A stretch of DNA of 64,000 nucleotides, taken from assembly GCA_902702965.1 (NCBI GenBank), contig CACRXP010000157.1, positions 510,331-574,330 of the forward strand, given 5' to 3'. The notes under the pieces were generated by a model. That model ran no database searches and was not told where the DNA came from. It saw nothing but the letters and a program-made list of their open reading frames with translations. Shown here in pieces: positions 27,510 to 36,973 of the stretch (position 1 is the first letter of the stretch; every line of letters begins with the position of its first letter). The DNA comes from Spirometra erinaceieuropaei. Its lineage: Eukaryota > Platyhelminthes > Cestoda > Diphyllobothriidea > Diphyllobothriidae. The translations under genes and the position numbers were made by a program.

Positions 27510-27602
27510 CTGTGACCAATCAGGAGGGCGTGGTGGTAACCAATGAAATTATTCTGGGTGCCGATCGCAGCTTCGAGGAAACTTTCACAGGCGTAATTGG
27601 AG
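27510..27602 (+). CDS. Exon G: last strands of laminin G domain 2
   Basis: The 93-bp exon encodes SVTNQEGVVVTNEIILGADR, then SFEETFTGVIGG. The IILGAD...FTGVIGG ending mirrors LYVGAN...FRGAIGG of exon C. It follows a CTCTCCATTTTAG acceptor and precedes a GTAAGC donor (27603). Phase is 1-1 as in exon C. It sits 15.8 kb after exon F, so the link depends on phase and domain completion; both fit. Confidence 0.84.
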
Positions 27603-28182
27603 GTAAGCCAAGACTGTTTGTGCTTTCCCTTTAGATGCATTGTCTATACTATATTCAGTCGACCGACCAATCATAACAGCTCATATGAAGGAGAGATTAT
27701 TTAACCACAGAATTGGGCTAGTGAAAGTGATCGCTTGGGCACAATCAACGCATACCTTACAGAATGTCCATTACTGAATTTTCAGAAGAGGGACTAATTA
27801 AATCGTATAGGGATAAGCCTGTAGAGTTTATTTTGGAGGTCAGTTCTATCGTTTTCTGTCAAATAATTTTGTTGTAAAGGTTATGACCTTCCTTGCCGTA
27901 ATTCCTCCACACTGCCTTCCCAGGCCGTCGTTAGACGTACAGTAGATTTGTAAAACAATGGACTTTCAAACATGCCAAAAAGTCTTCACTAGTCTATCAT
28001 TTCTATAAATTAGCAGTAACTGAGGACATTTTTGAAAGGCCAACTGCTTTGCACATTTTATTTTATGACTGACGACGACGACAGGAGAAGAGATTATCGG
28101 GAATTTACGTCAAGAAACTCATAACCTTTCCAACGAGCGTAATTGACTTCAACTTAAATTTCGTCAGGTGAATTTACACAAA

Positions 28183-28230
28183 TATAGATATATATATATG
28201 CATACATATGTATACATATATATATATATG
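28183..28230. repeat. AT-dinucleotide microsatellite
   Basis: Runs of TATATA with CATACATATG interruptions. Similar short AT tracts occur at 31199-31211 and 31411-31430. Confidence 0.8.
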
Positions 28231-28236
28231 GTAGGG

Positions 28237-28345
28237 GGCGCTCACCGATCGTTCCTACGGAACTCACTCGTTCCGTTGTGCCTTAAGGGCTCTCTCTCTC
28301 GAGCCCAACCAGCAGCCTCACAGCGGCGCATGATATAGAGGCAGA
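28237..28345 (+). repeat. Dispersed repeat family B
   Basis: The block CACTCGTTCCGTTGTGCCTT, then CTCGAGCCCAACCAGCAGCC, recurs at 63175-63260 (plus). It recurs in reverse at about 11090-11200 and 31325-31410. It lies next to SINE family A blocks at 28 and 31 kb, so it may be part of a composite SINE. Confidence 0.5.
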
Positions 28346-28349
28346 ATGG

Positions 28350-28418
28350 TATTACCGACAAAGACAAGGGAGACTGGATTGGCCATTTCTGGCTTATTAG
28401 CCGCCGTCAGCCGACTTC
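28350..28418 (-). repeat. SINE family A, 3' block, inverted
   Basis: ACCGACAAAGACAAGGGAGA followed by GGCCATTTCTGGCTTATTAG is the reverse complement of the 3' block at 19740-19800. Confidence 0.6.
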
Positions 28419-28567
28419 TTTGATATTTGAATTCTCTAAGGACTTTATAATCTTACGAACAGTTGACGTTTATCGGTCCGTACTTACCGCTGTTCGGAAC
28501 ACAAGTAGATATGTTTTGACTTGCAGTCTTATCCTACAGCCTTCGCAGGCTGTGACATATCAAGGTA

Positions 28568-28870
28568 GGATGTGGTTATGTAGCCCCACCTGATGGACAC
28601 AATACTCTTGGAGTTGGGGTTAGCGGTTAGGATTAGGCGTTGTGATTACCGGTTGGGCGTTAGGGTTAGGGGTTAGGACTAGGGCAACTATTTCTCAACC
28701 ACTCAAATTACGATCGCACATTCCCAATAGCTTTTATTTTGCATAAAACTACTAAACCTGGTCGCCTGTGCGTTCGCCGAGCCCACCTAGCAAACGCCCA
28801 TTACCGCCGGCCCCGTATTACAGGTGGCCGGAGTTTGTTTACCTCAGATGGGGCTACATAACCACATCTG
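28568..28870. mobile_element. MITE-like element carrying a telomere-like array
   Basis: The left end AGGATGTGGTTATGTAGCCC and the right end GGGCTACATAACCACATCTG are near-perfect inverted repeats of about 27 bp. Between them lies a degenerate TTAGGG array (28614-28685), followed by non-repetitive DNA. No open frame is present. The one-ended copy at 12705-12852 has the same order in the opposite orientation. Confidence 0.7.
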
Positions 28871-29466
28871 ACCCATATCAACAACCAATTACTTGTCCAG
28901 AGGTGTAGTCGAATGATGTTCAAACAGAAATTTCTGGCTTTTTCGGTGTCGCTAATTAGCTACACACCAGCCGGCTTTGACCCGTTTCAGCAGGTCACCG
29001 AGCCTAACACTTTGACTTTAACAAATGACCGTGATTACGGGTATGTAAATAAAAATCCACCTATTTGTTCGTTCTAGTACCCCTTGTCTTTGTCGACAAT
29101 ACTAAATAGTGACTGATCGATCACCTCTCCACGGCCGTTTGAAAGGATTCCACTCAAATCACCTTAAAGAAATGTTGCAGTCAACAGTTGATATTCATGG
29201 GAGGTGAAGAAAATTCAAAACATCGTTAATGTTTCTAGAGGAACGATGATACTTTGAGCTGATTTTTAAAAATAATCCTTAAAAGTTTCAACGCGATTTC
29301 TGCATCCATGTAGGTCCTAAGGCAGGGATTATTGTTTATGTGGTCGCTGCCAGTACACTTAGCGGTGGCTGTTTGAAGTAGGTAATCCTCCGGAGAGACC
29401 GGAAACGAATAAAACATGTCCAGTTACTTTCACTTCTTCCCTCCCCAACACCCTTTTCTAAAACAG

Positions 29467-29721
29467 CATTCGATTGGAACGGAGTCCTGCTGATCAACGA
29501 TCAGGGTCGCTTGTCTTCGAACGCCAAAATCATGGCTGTGCCCGGTAAAGTGGCCGGAAGTAAGGACGATGTTGTGATCGTCCTCATGCCCCACCTTCTT
29601 GTACCCCCGAAGCCTACTCCACCAGATCCGCAAGTCCCATTCCCCACGGGTATTCCCCCGCATGTCTACGGCGGAGGAATTGTAATGACACCCGGTGGTG
29701 GCGGCGGTTTGATAGTTCCGC
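29467..29721 (+). CDS. Exon H: LamG tail and Pro/Gly-rich stalk
   Basis: The exon opens AFDWNGVLLINDQGRLSSNA, matching the LYWNGRYPIDEAKG tail of exon D, so it begins with the linker after LamG 2. It then becomes a proline-rich stretch (VPPKPTPPDPQVPFPTGIPP) and a glycine-rich one (TPGGGGGLIVP). No EGF follows, unlike exon D; the stalk leads towards the membrane. The acceptor is CTAAAACAG (29466) and the donor GTAAGT (29722). Phase is 1-1. The glycine-rich run continues into the next exon (VGYGGGASG), which supports the link. Confidence 0.82.
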
Positions 29722-31216
29722 GTAAGTCGTCTTGTTTCTTTTGATCCTCTGATTCTTTTGTTGCCACGGAAAAATTAAATATTGAGACAGTACGGACCCT
29801 AGAAGCATCGGTATGGCGTGGGGATATGAGATCGGTTAAGGCATCGACCACGTAAGTTATTATTAAAATGATAGTCAATCCAACGAGAATGCCGACTCCA
29901 TGGATTCATGGATTACTCCTGTTAATCTTGGTATTATATTTACTACTATCATTACTACTGCCAGAAACACTAACAGTATTTCGATCTCTGTTTATTGCAA
30001 CACTGTCCAGTCAACCGTACTACCGTTACTTTTAAGCAATTGTGGTTGAAATAGTATTGCAAAAACGAACTTCTACAGTGGTATGTACGTTGCTCACTGC
30101 GTACTTGAAAGGCCGCCATCAGCAGTGTCAGTGCACATCATTCCACCAACTGCCATATGAATGAAATTTACAATAAATCGATAGCAATAGTTATTTCAGC
30201 CACTTTTTCGTAAAAAGAGATTTAAAAAGTAGCGCATTTTCGTTCTTTTTAGGAAACGCACCTGCTTCGATAGTCAGTACTTCAAAACATAAATCGTTGT
30301 GAACGTAAATTTAATTGAATTCATCATACTCTTTTTGGACCCTGACCTGTCATTTTACGTGTTCCCTTTCGAATTTTCTGTCGTACACATTTCGTCAAAT
30401 TACGCCCAAGGAGGGACACCCTGTAACTCACGTATGTAGCATGGTAACTAGCTGAAGACCCGGCTTTAAGAAAGTTTCGCAAAATAGCGTTTCCCATATC
30501 GAAATATCATAACCATTTGTAGGCGAAAAGCAAATTTTTCCCAAAAGGCAGTTGGAATCAAAACTTGTAGAACATCTTTTCTCAGAAATAAAATTTGTTC
30601 ATGTAAGTAAGAGAGGGGGCTGCAAATTGTTCCCGCGGAGTTTTTGGCATGCAGATATAGCACTTCGACTGCGAATACAAGCAGGTTTGAACTTGCTCTA
30701 ACCAATGCGTCTAATGCCTTCCATGCGACCCCACTATGGGTACTAACGAAAACTCCAGACGCGTGCTCCATTGATATTTTACCACAGTAAGACTCAGGTG
30801 TGAGGAATTCGACGTAGTAGTGGGTGTTCCGGCGTTCGCTATGCTCTGCCAAGAATTTTTAACTTCTTCAGCTCCAGGTATAGATGTCGTATGAATACTT
30901 GAGTGAAAATCCGTCGACTTCATCAGAAGAACCGCATGGTACCCAATTTCTGCTATAAGACGGTCGATAATATGCGAAGATTGCCGGCTTTGAAATATTT
31001 TCAGCCAGTCCACTTTTGAATCAAATAATCATATAGGATTGCCGGTCGGACATGAAAAGGTTTGTCTCGGAGTTTTAATTCTTAGTCCACCCATCACTTC
31101 CTGAGCAAATCGAATCTCTTGAATTTTTCGTCCCTTTTAGCATGACTACTGAATTAACTAGCAGTTATTATAACAGTTTACCAAGACAATTACAAGGATA
31201 TATATATATAAGTGAT

Positions 31217-31259
31217 ATAGTGCCGACAAACACAAGGGAGACCGGAATGTCCATTTCTG
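31217..31259 (-). repeat. SINE family A, 3' block, inverted
   Basis: GCCGACAAACACAAGGGAGA followed by CCGGAATGTCCATTTCTG matches the reverse complement of the SINE 3' block. A reversed family-B block follows at about 31325-31410. Confidence 0.5.
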
Positions 31260-31890
31260 TAAAGACAGTTGAAATCAAAACTGGCAGAACACTTTTTGTC
31301 TATCGTATTTACCTCTACTACTAGTCGCTGTGCGGTTCTAGTATTAGCCCCAAGGCACAAAGGAACAAGCACCTTCCGTAACGCGATCACTGAGCGCCAA
31401 CCTGTCATTATATATATGTATATATACATACAAATTTAGCACTAACATGATTTGTAGCGCGAATACTACAACCGGTATCGATCCTACAACTACAGCCAAA
31501 TCGCTGAACAAGAATCATTAATCGATCCTGAATAAAATACCATTTGTATTGTCTCTTCTACAAGTCTGGATGGGTTTGGCACAGACGTCAGATTTTTCGC
31601 TAGTGAAGACTGTGGAAGTAAGTTGGACAGTTGCCGTTTAAAGCGATCTGGATAACATCCGATAGGTCTCCTGCCGTAGACAACGAGGACCATACATCTT
31701 TAAGAACCCAGTGCGCGTGCACAAGTTGATTATGAGGAGGACTTGTACGGCGTCTAGCCCATTAAGTCTTCCTTCACTCGTTCTTTTACTAGATCAAAAC
31801 GGTTGGAAGTAGCTGCGAGTCCCTTGACCTACTGAGCTGAAATCATATATACTCATGGCTCATATACCCCGATTCCTTCACAGACGGCAT

Positions 31891-32160
31891 TTCGACCGTC
31901 GTTGCCGACAATATCCAGCGTATGCGCCACAACAAGATGAAGCAGGCACGGTGACTTGCCCGTGAACCGGTCTGTAGTGATAGTTGACTTGCGCTGCATC
32001 CATCAATCTCCCTCCTCCTCCCTCAACTGGACCCAGTGTCAAAAGAGAGGCAAGACGGCCAAAGGTTGGAGAGCACGCAGGTGACTGGCACGGCGTAAAC
32101 CCGCACCTAGGCGTACCGCCACACACCCTGACTCACAATGTATAACAACCAGGATTTTAT
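31891..32160 (+). repeat. Repeat family C, unit 1
   Basis: It starts TTCGACCGTCGTTGCCGACA and contains GAAGCAGGCACGGTGACTTG and AAACCCGCACCTAGGCG. These blocks recur in the same order in units at 32277, 33072 and 44125. Confidence 0.6.
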
Positions 32161-32276
32161 ACCACAACAAAAATGGAGAAGCGACAGAGATTCTAGTTGG
32201 TGGGGGAGAGCCTGCATATGCACATGTCACCGCGCCCCAACTTTGGCATTGTTATGTGCGCGCATTCCCGATGGAA

Positions 32277-32810
32277 GTTCGACCGTCGACTCCGACGATG
32301 TCCACCGTGTGCTACATGGCTAGGCGCAACAGACACTGCGACTGATAGTAGTCTTCCGCAGCACCTACGACAGTATTTTCCCCACTCCACACCTGGACCC
32401 GGTGTCAAGACGTAGCCAAGAAGACCGGAGGTGGGAGGACGGGTGCGCAAGTGGATGGCACGGCCGAACCCGCACCTAGGCGTGCCACCACACCCCTTGG
32501 CCTACAACATACACTTGATCAGGATTTTTCACCAATAACCACAACTACCCAACATGGGTCAGATGGACGAGGATGATAACTGGGCAACCATGTCCACCAC
32601 CAGTTTGCCCAGTGGGAGGGCAAGCGCATCTACCGGCAGGGAACCAGGGAAATGCCAGCGCATACCAGGTTGCGAGGCCATGGTTTACTGATGCTGACAT
32701 TGCACGCGCTTTCGGACTTTTGACTGAGGTTTGGTCCGCATTTCCGATTTTGGGGAAATCCTCCATATACACCGCAGTAAGGATAATCCATTGCAGCTGA
32801 GTCATTTGTC
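32277..32810 (+). repeat. Repeat family C, unit 2
   Basis: It starts GTTCGACCGTCGACTCCGAC, contains GGCCGAACCCGCACCTAGGC and continues into CAAGCGCATCTACCGGCAGG. It aligns with unit 3 about 795 bp downstream, a tandem-like arrangement. Confidence 0.6.
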
Positions 32811-33071
32811 GGGAGGAGGGTCGAGTTATCTATCCAGCGACATCCCTTCATGTAGCGATCATCGTTGTTTGAAAGTGCGCCAGGTTGTTCATAAACGAGA
32901 AACCGTCCGTCAGCGTCTAATTAAATGAGTTTCACCCTCTCTCCTCATGTCTCCCAAGAACGATTGGCTAGTCGTAGTTAGATTGGTCGGTAATACCAAT
33001 GAATGAAGTGGGTGAGGCGATGTTTGCCTAACGTAAGTCACACTCATGTGTGGTCGCAGTTTCATATGATA

Positions 33072-33540
33072 GTTCGACCGTCGCATCCGACGATGTCTAC
33101 TGTGTGCTCCAGAGCACGGTGATGCAGGCACGGTGACTTGCGGGTGAAATAAATTATAGTGAGAATAGACTTGCGTAGCACCTACCGCTTTCTCTCTTCC
33201 CCACTCCCCATCTGAACTCGGCGTCAAGGCCTAGTCAAGAGGACCGGTGTCGGGGAAGGGCGCAGGTGGATGGCGTGGCCGAACCCGCGCCTTAGCGGTT
33301 CACTTCACACCCCCTAGTTCACAACAAACACTTGACCGGGATATTGATCATCAGTAACAACAGAAATGACGTGGATGACTGGGCAGCCATGCCCACGACC
33401 TGCGTACCCAGCCAGAACGCAAGCGCATCTTCCGCCAGAGAACCAGGCACCGGCGAACTTCCAACGCACACTAGGCTGGGAGGGCCATAGTGTGCTGACC
33501 ATGACACAGCAGACGTTCACAAACCTCGGAGCAGTTTCAT
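33072..33540 (+). repeat. Repeat family C, unit 3 (inside duplication copy 1)
   Basis: GTTCGACCGTCGCATCCGAC is followed by AGGCACGGTGACTTGCGGGT and GGCCGAACCCGCGCCTTAGC. It lies at the left edge of the segmental duplication, and its partner is at 44125. Confidence 0.65.
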
Positions 33541-34140
33541 ACGACTAAACTAACTCAACCCCCACTTTAGGGGCTGCGTCTGGAGAAGAATTTGAAATAT
33601 TCTCAACTGGACCAATTTGTTTGGCGAAGAGGAAATCTCCTACCGGTCGAATGAATCCACAGTTGAAGTTAAGTACTGTTTCTGAAGCTCCATGCGTTCT
33701 AGGGATCAGCGTTAAGATGCAGGAAAAAACAAAAGGCTAAGGGAATTTTCGATTTTTTCGGCATGCAGTAACCGCTGTTGTGTAGCCGGCAGTCTCTGTA
33801 TACCGCCATTCTGCTATTGCGGTCCTGTGTCGTCGCACAACTGTCTGGCCGATCGGTAAATACCTTCAACTGTCAAAACAATTTTGTCCTGAAGGGGCAT
33901 GCATACTTGTCTCGCTCCTAAATCCTGATCTGGATGGCCAACAGCAGTTGGTGGTGTGTCAGGAACGGAAGTATTTGCTCCACAGGTTGCCAAATATTTC
34001 CCTTCCCAGATGTCTCCTTCCCGTTCGGGCAGCGCACACAGGCAAACGAGCACCATGGGGTGTTGGCGCTGCTTGTACCAGAAATGGTTGCATCGACCGG
34101 TGTTGGGTCTGCGGGCGTTGGCAGATCGGAGCGCACAAAC

Positions 34141-34172
34141 GCCTACACACACACGCACACACGCACACACAC
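34141..34172. repeat. CA microsatellite (copy 1)
   Basis: ACACACACGCACACACGCAC-type run. The partner at 45160-45202 is longer, a repeat-number difference between the two duplication copies. Confidence 0.8.
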
Positions 34173-35976
34173 ATCCCAGTTCACCAAAAGTGCTTAGCTA
34201 TAAATAATGTGGATCCGGACGACTCTGGCATCGTGTGGGCGTCAAATGGATGCTCCTACCTGCCTTGTTGCCGGTATATCTCTCCTGGCAGTAGGCATTC
34301 TTTTACGTGCCTGTGTGTGTGTTGTGGATCTTCATGTTTTCCACGATCGAAATAGTGTCGTCTGTGCCTATTTATAAATAGGCAGCCCACTCATGGAGTG
34401 CGCGAAACCCGGGTGAAAAAGTGCTGAACAGTGGGTAATAACCGGCCTTCACAGTGGATGCTGCAACTAGCTAGTGAACTGGCCAGCTAAAAGATCTTCG
34501 TCTTCCCCATCGCCCAATTAGATGCCGCTTCGTTCTTGCCTAGCCTATTATTTTGGGACTAGGCTCAGTCGATCGGTATAAGTTCCTGCTGCAATGGCGT
34601 ACCTTTAATTTCTCCACCGCTTTGCCAACCCCATGAATATCATTTGCCGTCGTTGGATAAGGTGGCAGCCGAAACACTACGAGACAGAAACAGCTTACTT
34701 CATGTTCAAATACTGTGAGACATAGAGAGAGAGGGGAGGCGGGAGTGGTGGTGGAAACGGTGGCGGCGGGAAGGGTAGAATTTCAAACACCCTCATTCCG
34801 TTTTCTCGCATGCGCATACAAATACGCGATGCTGGCGAGTCCCTGTCAACTTTGGAAAAAGACACTCCTGTGACCGAAACAGTGGGATCGAACCACCAAG
34901 CCGTCGTGGAATGTGTGTGTGGGTGTGTGCTACGCCTTGGTCCGACTCCACCCCCACGCTGCGAGCCCGCTGACCGGAGTTATGCGGGCCGGTAGCTGTG
35001 TTTGTGTGTGTGTGTGTTCATATGATTCTTCAAACGACAGCATAGTTTACGAGGGAGTAGTCTTAGAGGCTGTAGCGGCAGCAGAGACGGCCAGCTTGAT
35101 CGTCCGACGCGCAGGAAAACATGCCGGCGCAGTAACCACCGTGCGGTTTGAAAAGAGACAGCCTTTTTTCCGCATACGGTAGTCGGAGAGCAGAAACCTT
35201 CTTCCAGTTGGTGCGCGTCAACTGAGGGTGCTCCAGCAGTCCCGAATGCGTAGATTCCAGCCCTAGGAGGGGAAAAAAAAGGATAGGAGGAAAAGGAAGA
35301 GGAAGGTCCACCACGACCTTTTTATTTTCCAGGAAAGTTTTTTTCGGAATGCGTCCTCGTTTGCCTCTTTAAACGGCCGGCGTTTGAGACTACACCTCCT
35401 CACTCGAAAGGTATTTTCTCTTGCAGGGTTGAATCAACATGTAGATGGTTGAACGCGCCAGTCCATAGCGTTCATTTTACCCCCAACCACTACTGTCAGT
35501 CATCTAGAGGTCACGTCTCTTGCCCATACAAGTCTGTCGTTCACAGCGACAATGCCTGATGGCGCTGCCACAAACACGTTAACGCACATTTCGGTTGACC
35601 TTAACTTGGGATGCGATTGGCTGGCTAATATGACCTGTACGCTTGCATTCATTAGCCACCCACGCTGTGGTCAACACAGCGCCAGAAAAATTCACTATTG
35701 CTCTGTCCCTCCCACAAACACACGCCCTGCTGGCCGGATGTCGCTGACAGCGTTTAGAGGGCACCTTGTTCCAAACCACTCCTGCATCTGGAATGTTTTA
35801 AATTTCGGCCTCTCCGTGACCACAAGCGGCCAAGGTTAGTCTCCTCCCCCTCGTACTGGCGTCAGCGTGAACATGCGCCCGAGAACTGTACCCGTTTTTG
35901 AGTGCGTGGCTGTGGTTTATCTTCACTCACCGGCTCGGATTCCTCAGCTGTCTCCCTTTAAAACATCCCGTTTTAG

Positions 35977-36270
35977 CTGTTGGTTACGGCGGCGGTGCCT
36001 CCGGCATCTTCGCCGGCGCTGGACCCCTACTGGTGCAGGCCGGAGGACTGGGCTACCTGGGTGCGGTGAATCCCCTGATTGCGGGTCTGCTAATCTTCCT
36101 CCTGCCCCTCCTCTCGGCCCTCATCTGGGCTTGCTGGCGCTGCAAACCCGGCTGCTGTCCCTGCTGCATGGGCGCGGGTGCGCTGGGTGGAGTCGGTGGT
36201 GGCAAGGTGTCCTCCACCCTGAGTCGCATCAAGTCCGCAGTCACTGCGCCGCCGGAGAAGGAACCTATGC
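35977..36270 (+). CDS. Exon I: Gly-rich stalk, transmembrane helix, Cys-rich tail (copy 1)
   Basis: It encodes VGYGGGASGIFAGAG, then a hydrophobic helix (LIAGLLIFLLPLLSALIWA, residues about 482-500) followed by CWRCKPGCCPCC and a Gly-rich, basic segment (SSTLSRIKSAV, PPEKEPM). The positive charges after the helix fit a type I membrane protein with its C-terminus inside. The six clustered cysteines are plausible palmitoylation sites (inference). The acceptor is CATCCCGTTTTAG and the donor GTGAGT (36271). Phase is 1-1. The same exon at 46995 differs by eight bases, all silent. Longer overlapping frames across this GC-rich exon are shadows. Confidence 0.86.
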
Positions 36271-36953
36271 GTGAGTTTATCACCTCTCTCTTTTATTTGC
36301 AACTTTCCACGTAAACTGCGCCAGCCGTAAGGCCAAGTCAAATGACAGCGCAGTGATCGCGGAGCTTCTCATGACTAGACCGGTGATGAGCATGAGGGTG
36401 TTGGATGGGCTTAGGATTTCCGATGCAGGTTGTGCTACTGCTTCAGACGTAGAAGTTTACCAATGAATGTGTCACTTGTGTGGCGCGGCAGTCTTATGCA
36501 CTGTCAACTACCACGTCCGCTTAGGTCCTCATTCGGTTGAAATCCGAACTATCAGTGGTACACGCCCTACAATAAATCTTATATGATTTTGGGGTAATAC
36601 TGGAAGTAACGTCCTTCTGTAACCCATGTGACTGCTGATCGTTGCTGTCATCTGCGCTCGGTTGCAAATGGACCTCATAGTGCTACCGCGTCGGGGACCA
36701 TAGACATGCACAGCATGTCTGTCACGCAATTATCTCCAGGCGTGGAGCTGCTTTTGCCTTTGTCTAGCAGCAATGATGACTCCTGTCAAGTTCGAACCTG
36801 TTATTTGTTTTTTTTTGCTGAACAATGTCATTTCAAACAGACCCGCCCAAAACCGGAGCTGTGTTTGCACTTGTCTTGCTAGCGACTTTTTTTCTTTATA
36901 AATTTCTTAAGCCTCCTCTCTTGTTAATTATGTCCATATTTGTCCTCTTTTAG
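36271..36953 (+). other. Intron I-J, copy 1 (683 bp)
   Basis: No repeats are recognised. It aligns with 47289-47970. The acceptor side is TTGTCCTCTTTTAG. Confidence 0.7.
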
Positions 36954-36973
36954 TGGCATCCAAGAACGCATAC
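36954..36973 (+). CDS. Exon J: 20-nt microexon (copy 1)
   Basis: The sequence between a TTTGTCCTCTTTTAG acceptor and a GTGAGT donor encodes LASKNAY once the base left by exon I is added. It ends on a codon boundary, as exon K requires. The 20 bases and both splice sites are unchanged in copy 2 (47971-47990) although the introns around them have diverged. This supports function despite the tiny size. It places a short polar peptide in the cytoplasmic juxtamembrane region. Confidence 0.72.

Larger units (their letters stand above)
27603..29466 (+). other. Intron G-H (1.9 kb)
   Basis: The intron contains an AT dinucleotide tract (28183-28230), a family-B repeat (28237-28345), a minus-strand SINE 3' block (28350-28418), a telomere-array element (28568-28870) and another SINE 3' fragment (29074-29103). 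Confidence 0.55.
29722..35976 (+). other. Intron H-I (6.3 kb)
   Basis: The intron contains inverted SINE blocks (31217-31410), AT tracts, the 0.5-0.8 kb repeat family (31891-33540) and, from 33018, the first part of the segmental duplication with CA/GT microsatellites (34141-34172, 34910-35020). Minus-strand open frames at 30466-31013 have no recognisable domain. The 95-codon frame at 35552-35839 exists in both duplication copies but shows two amino-acid changes to one silent change, so I do not call it coding. Confidence 0.5.

Noticed and set aside
30466..31013. Two overlapping minus-strand frames (128 and 100 codons)
   Set aside because: No recognisable domain, no splice signals that link them, and they overlap in different frames.
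33814..34355. Cys- and His-rich frames in both directions near the CA repeat (also 44903-45384)
   Set aside because: They are driven by the microsatellite, and their lengths change with repeat number between copies.
35552..35839. 95-codon open frame preserved in both duplication copies (also 46570-46857)
   Set aside because: Between the copies it has two amino-acid changes to one silent change, which suggests no coding constraint, and it has no splice or domain support.
35867..36341. Several overlapping open frames on both strands across the TM exon (also 46885-47320)
   Set aside because: The exon is GC-rich, so stops are rare in all frames. Only one frame fits the splice phases and shows solely silent changes between copies.
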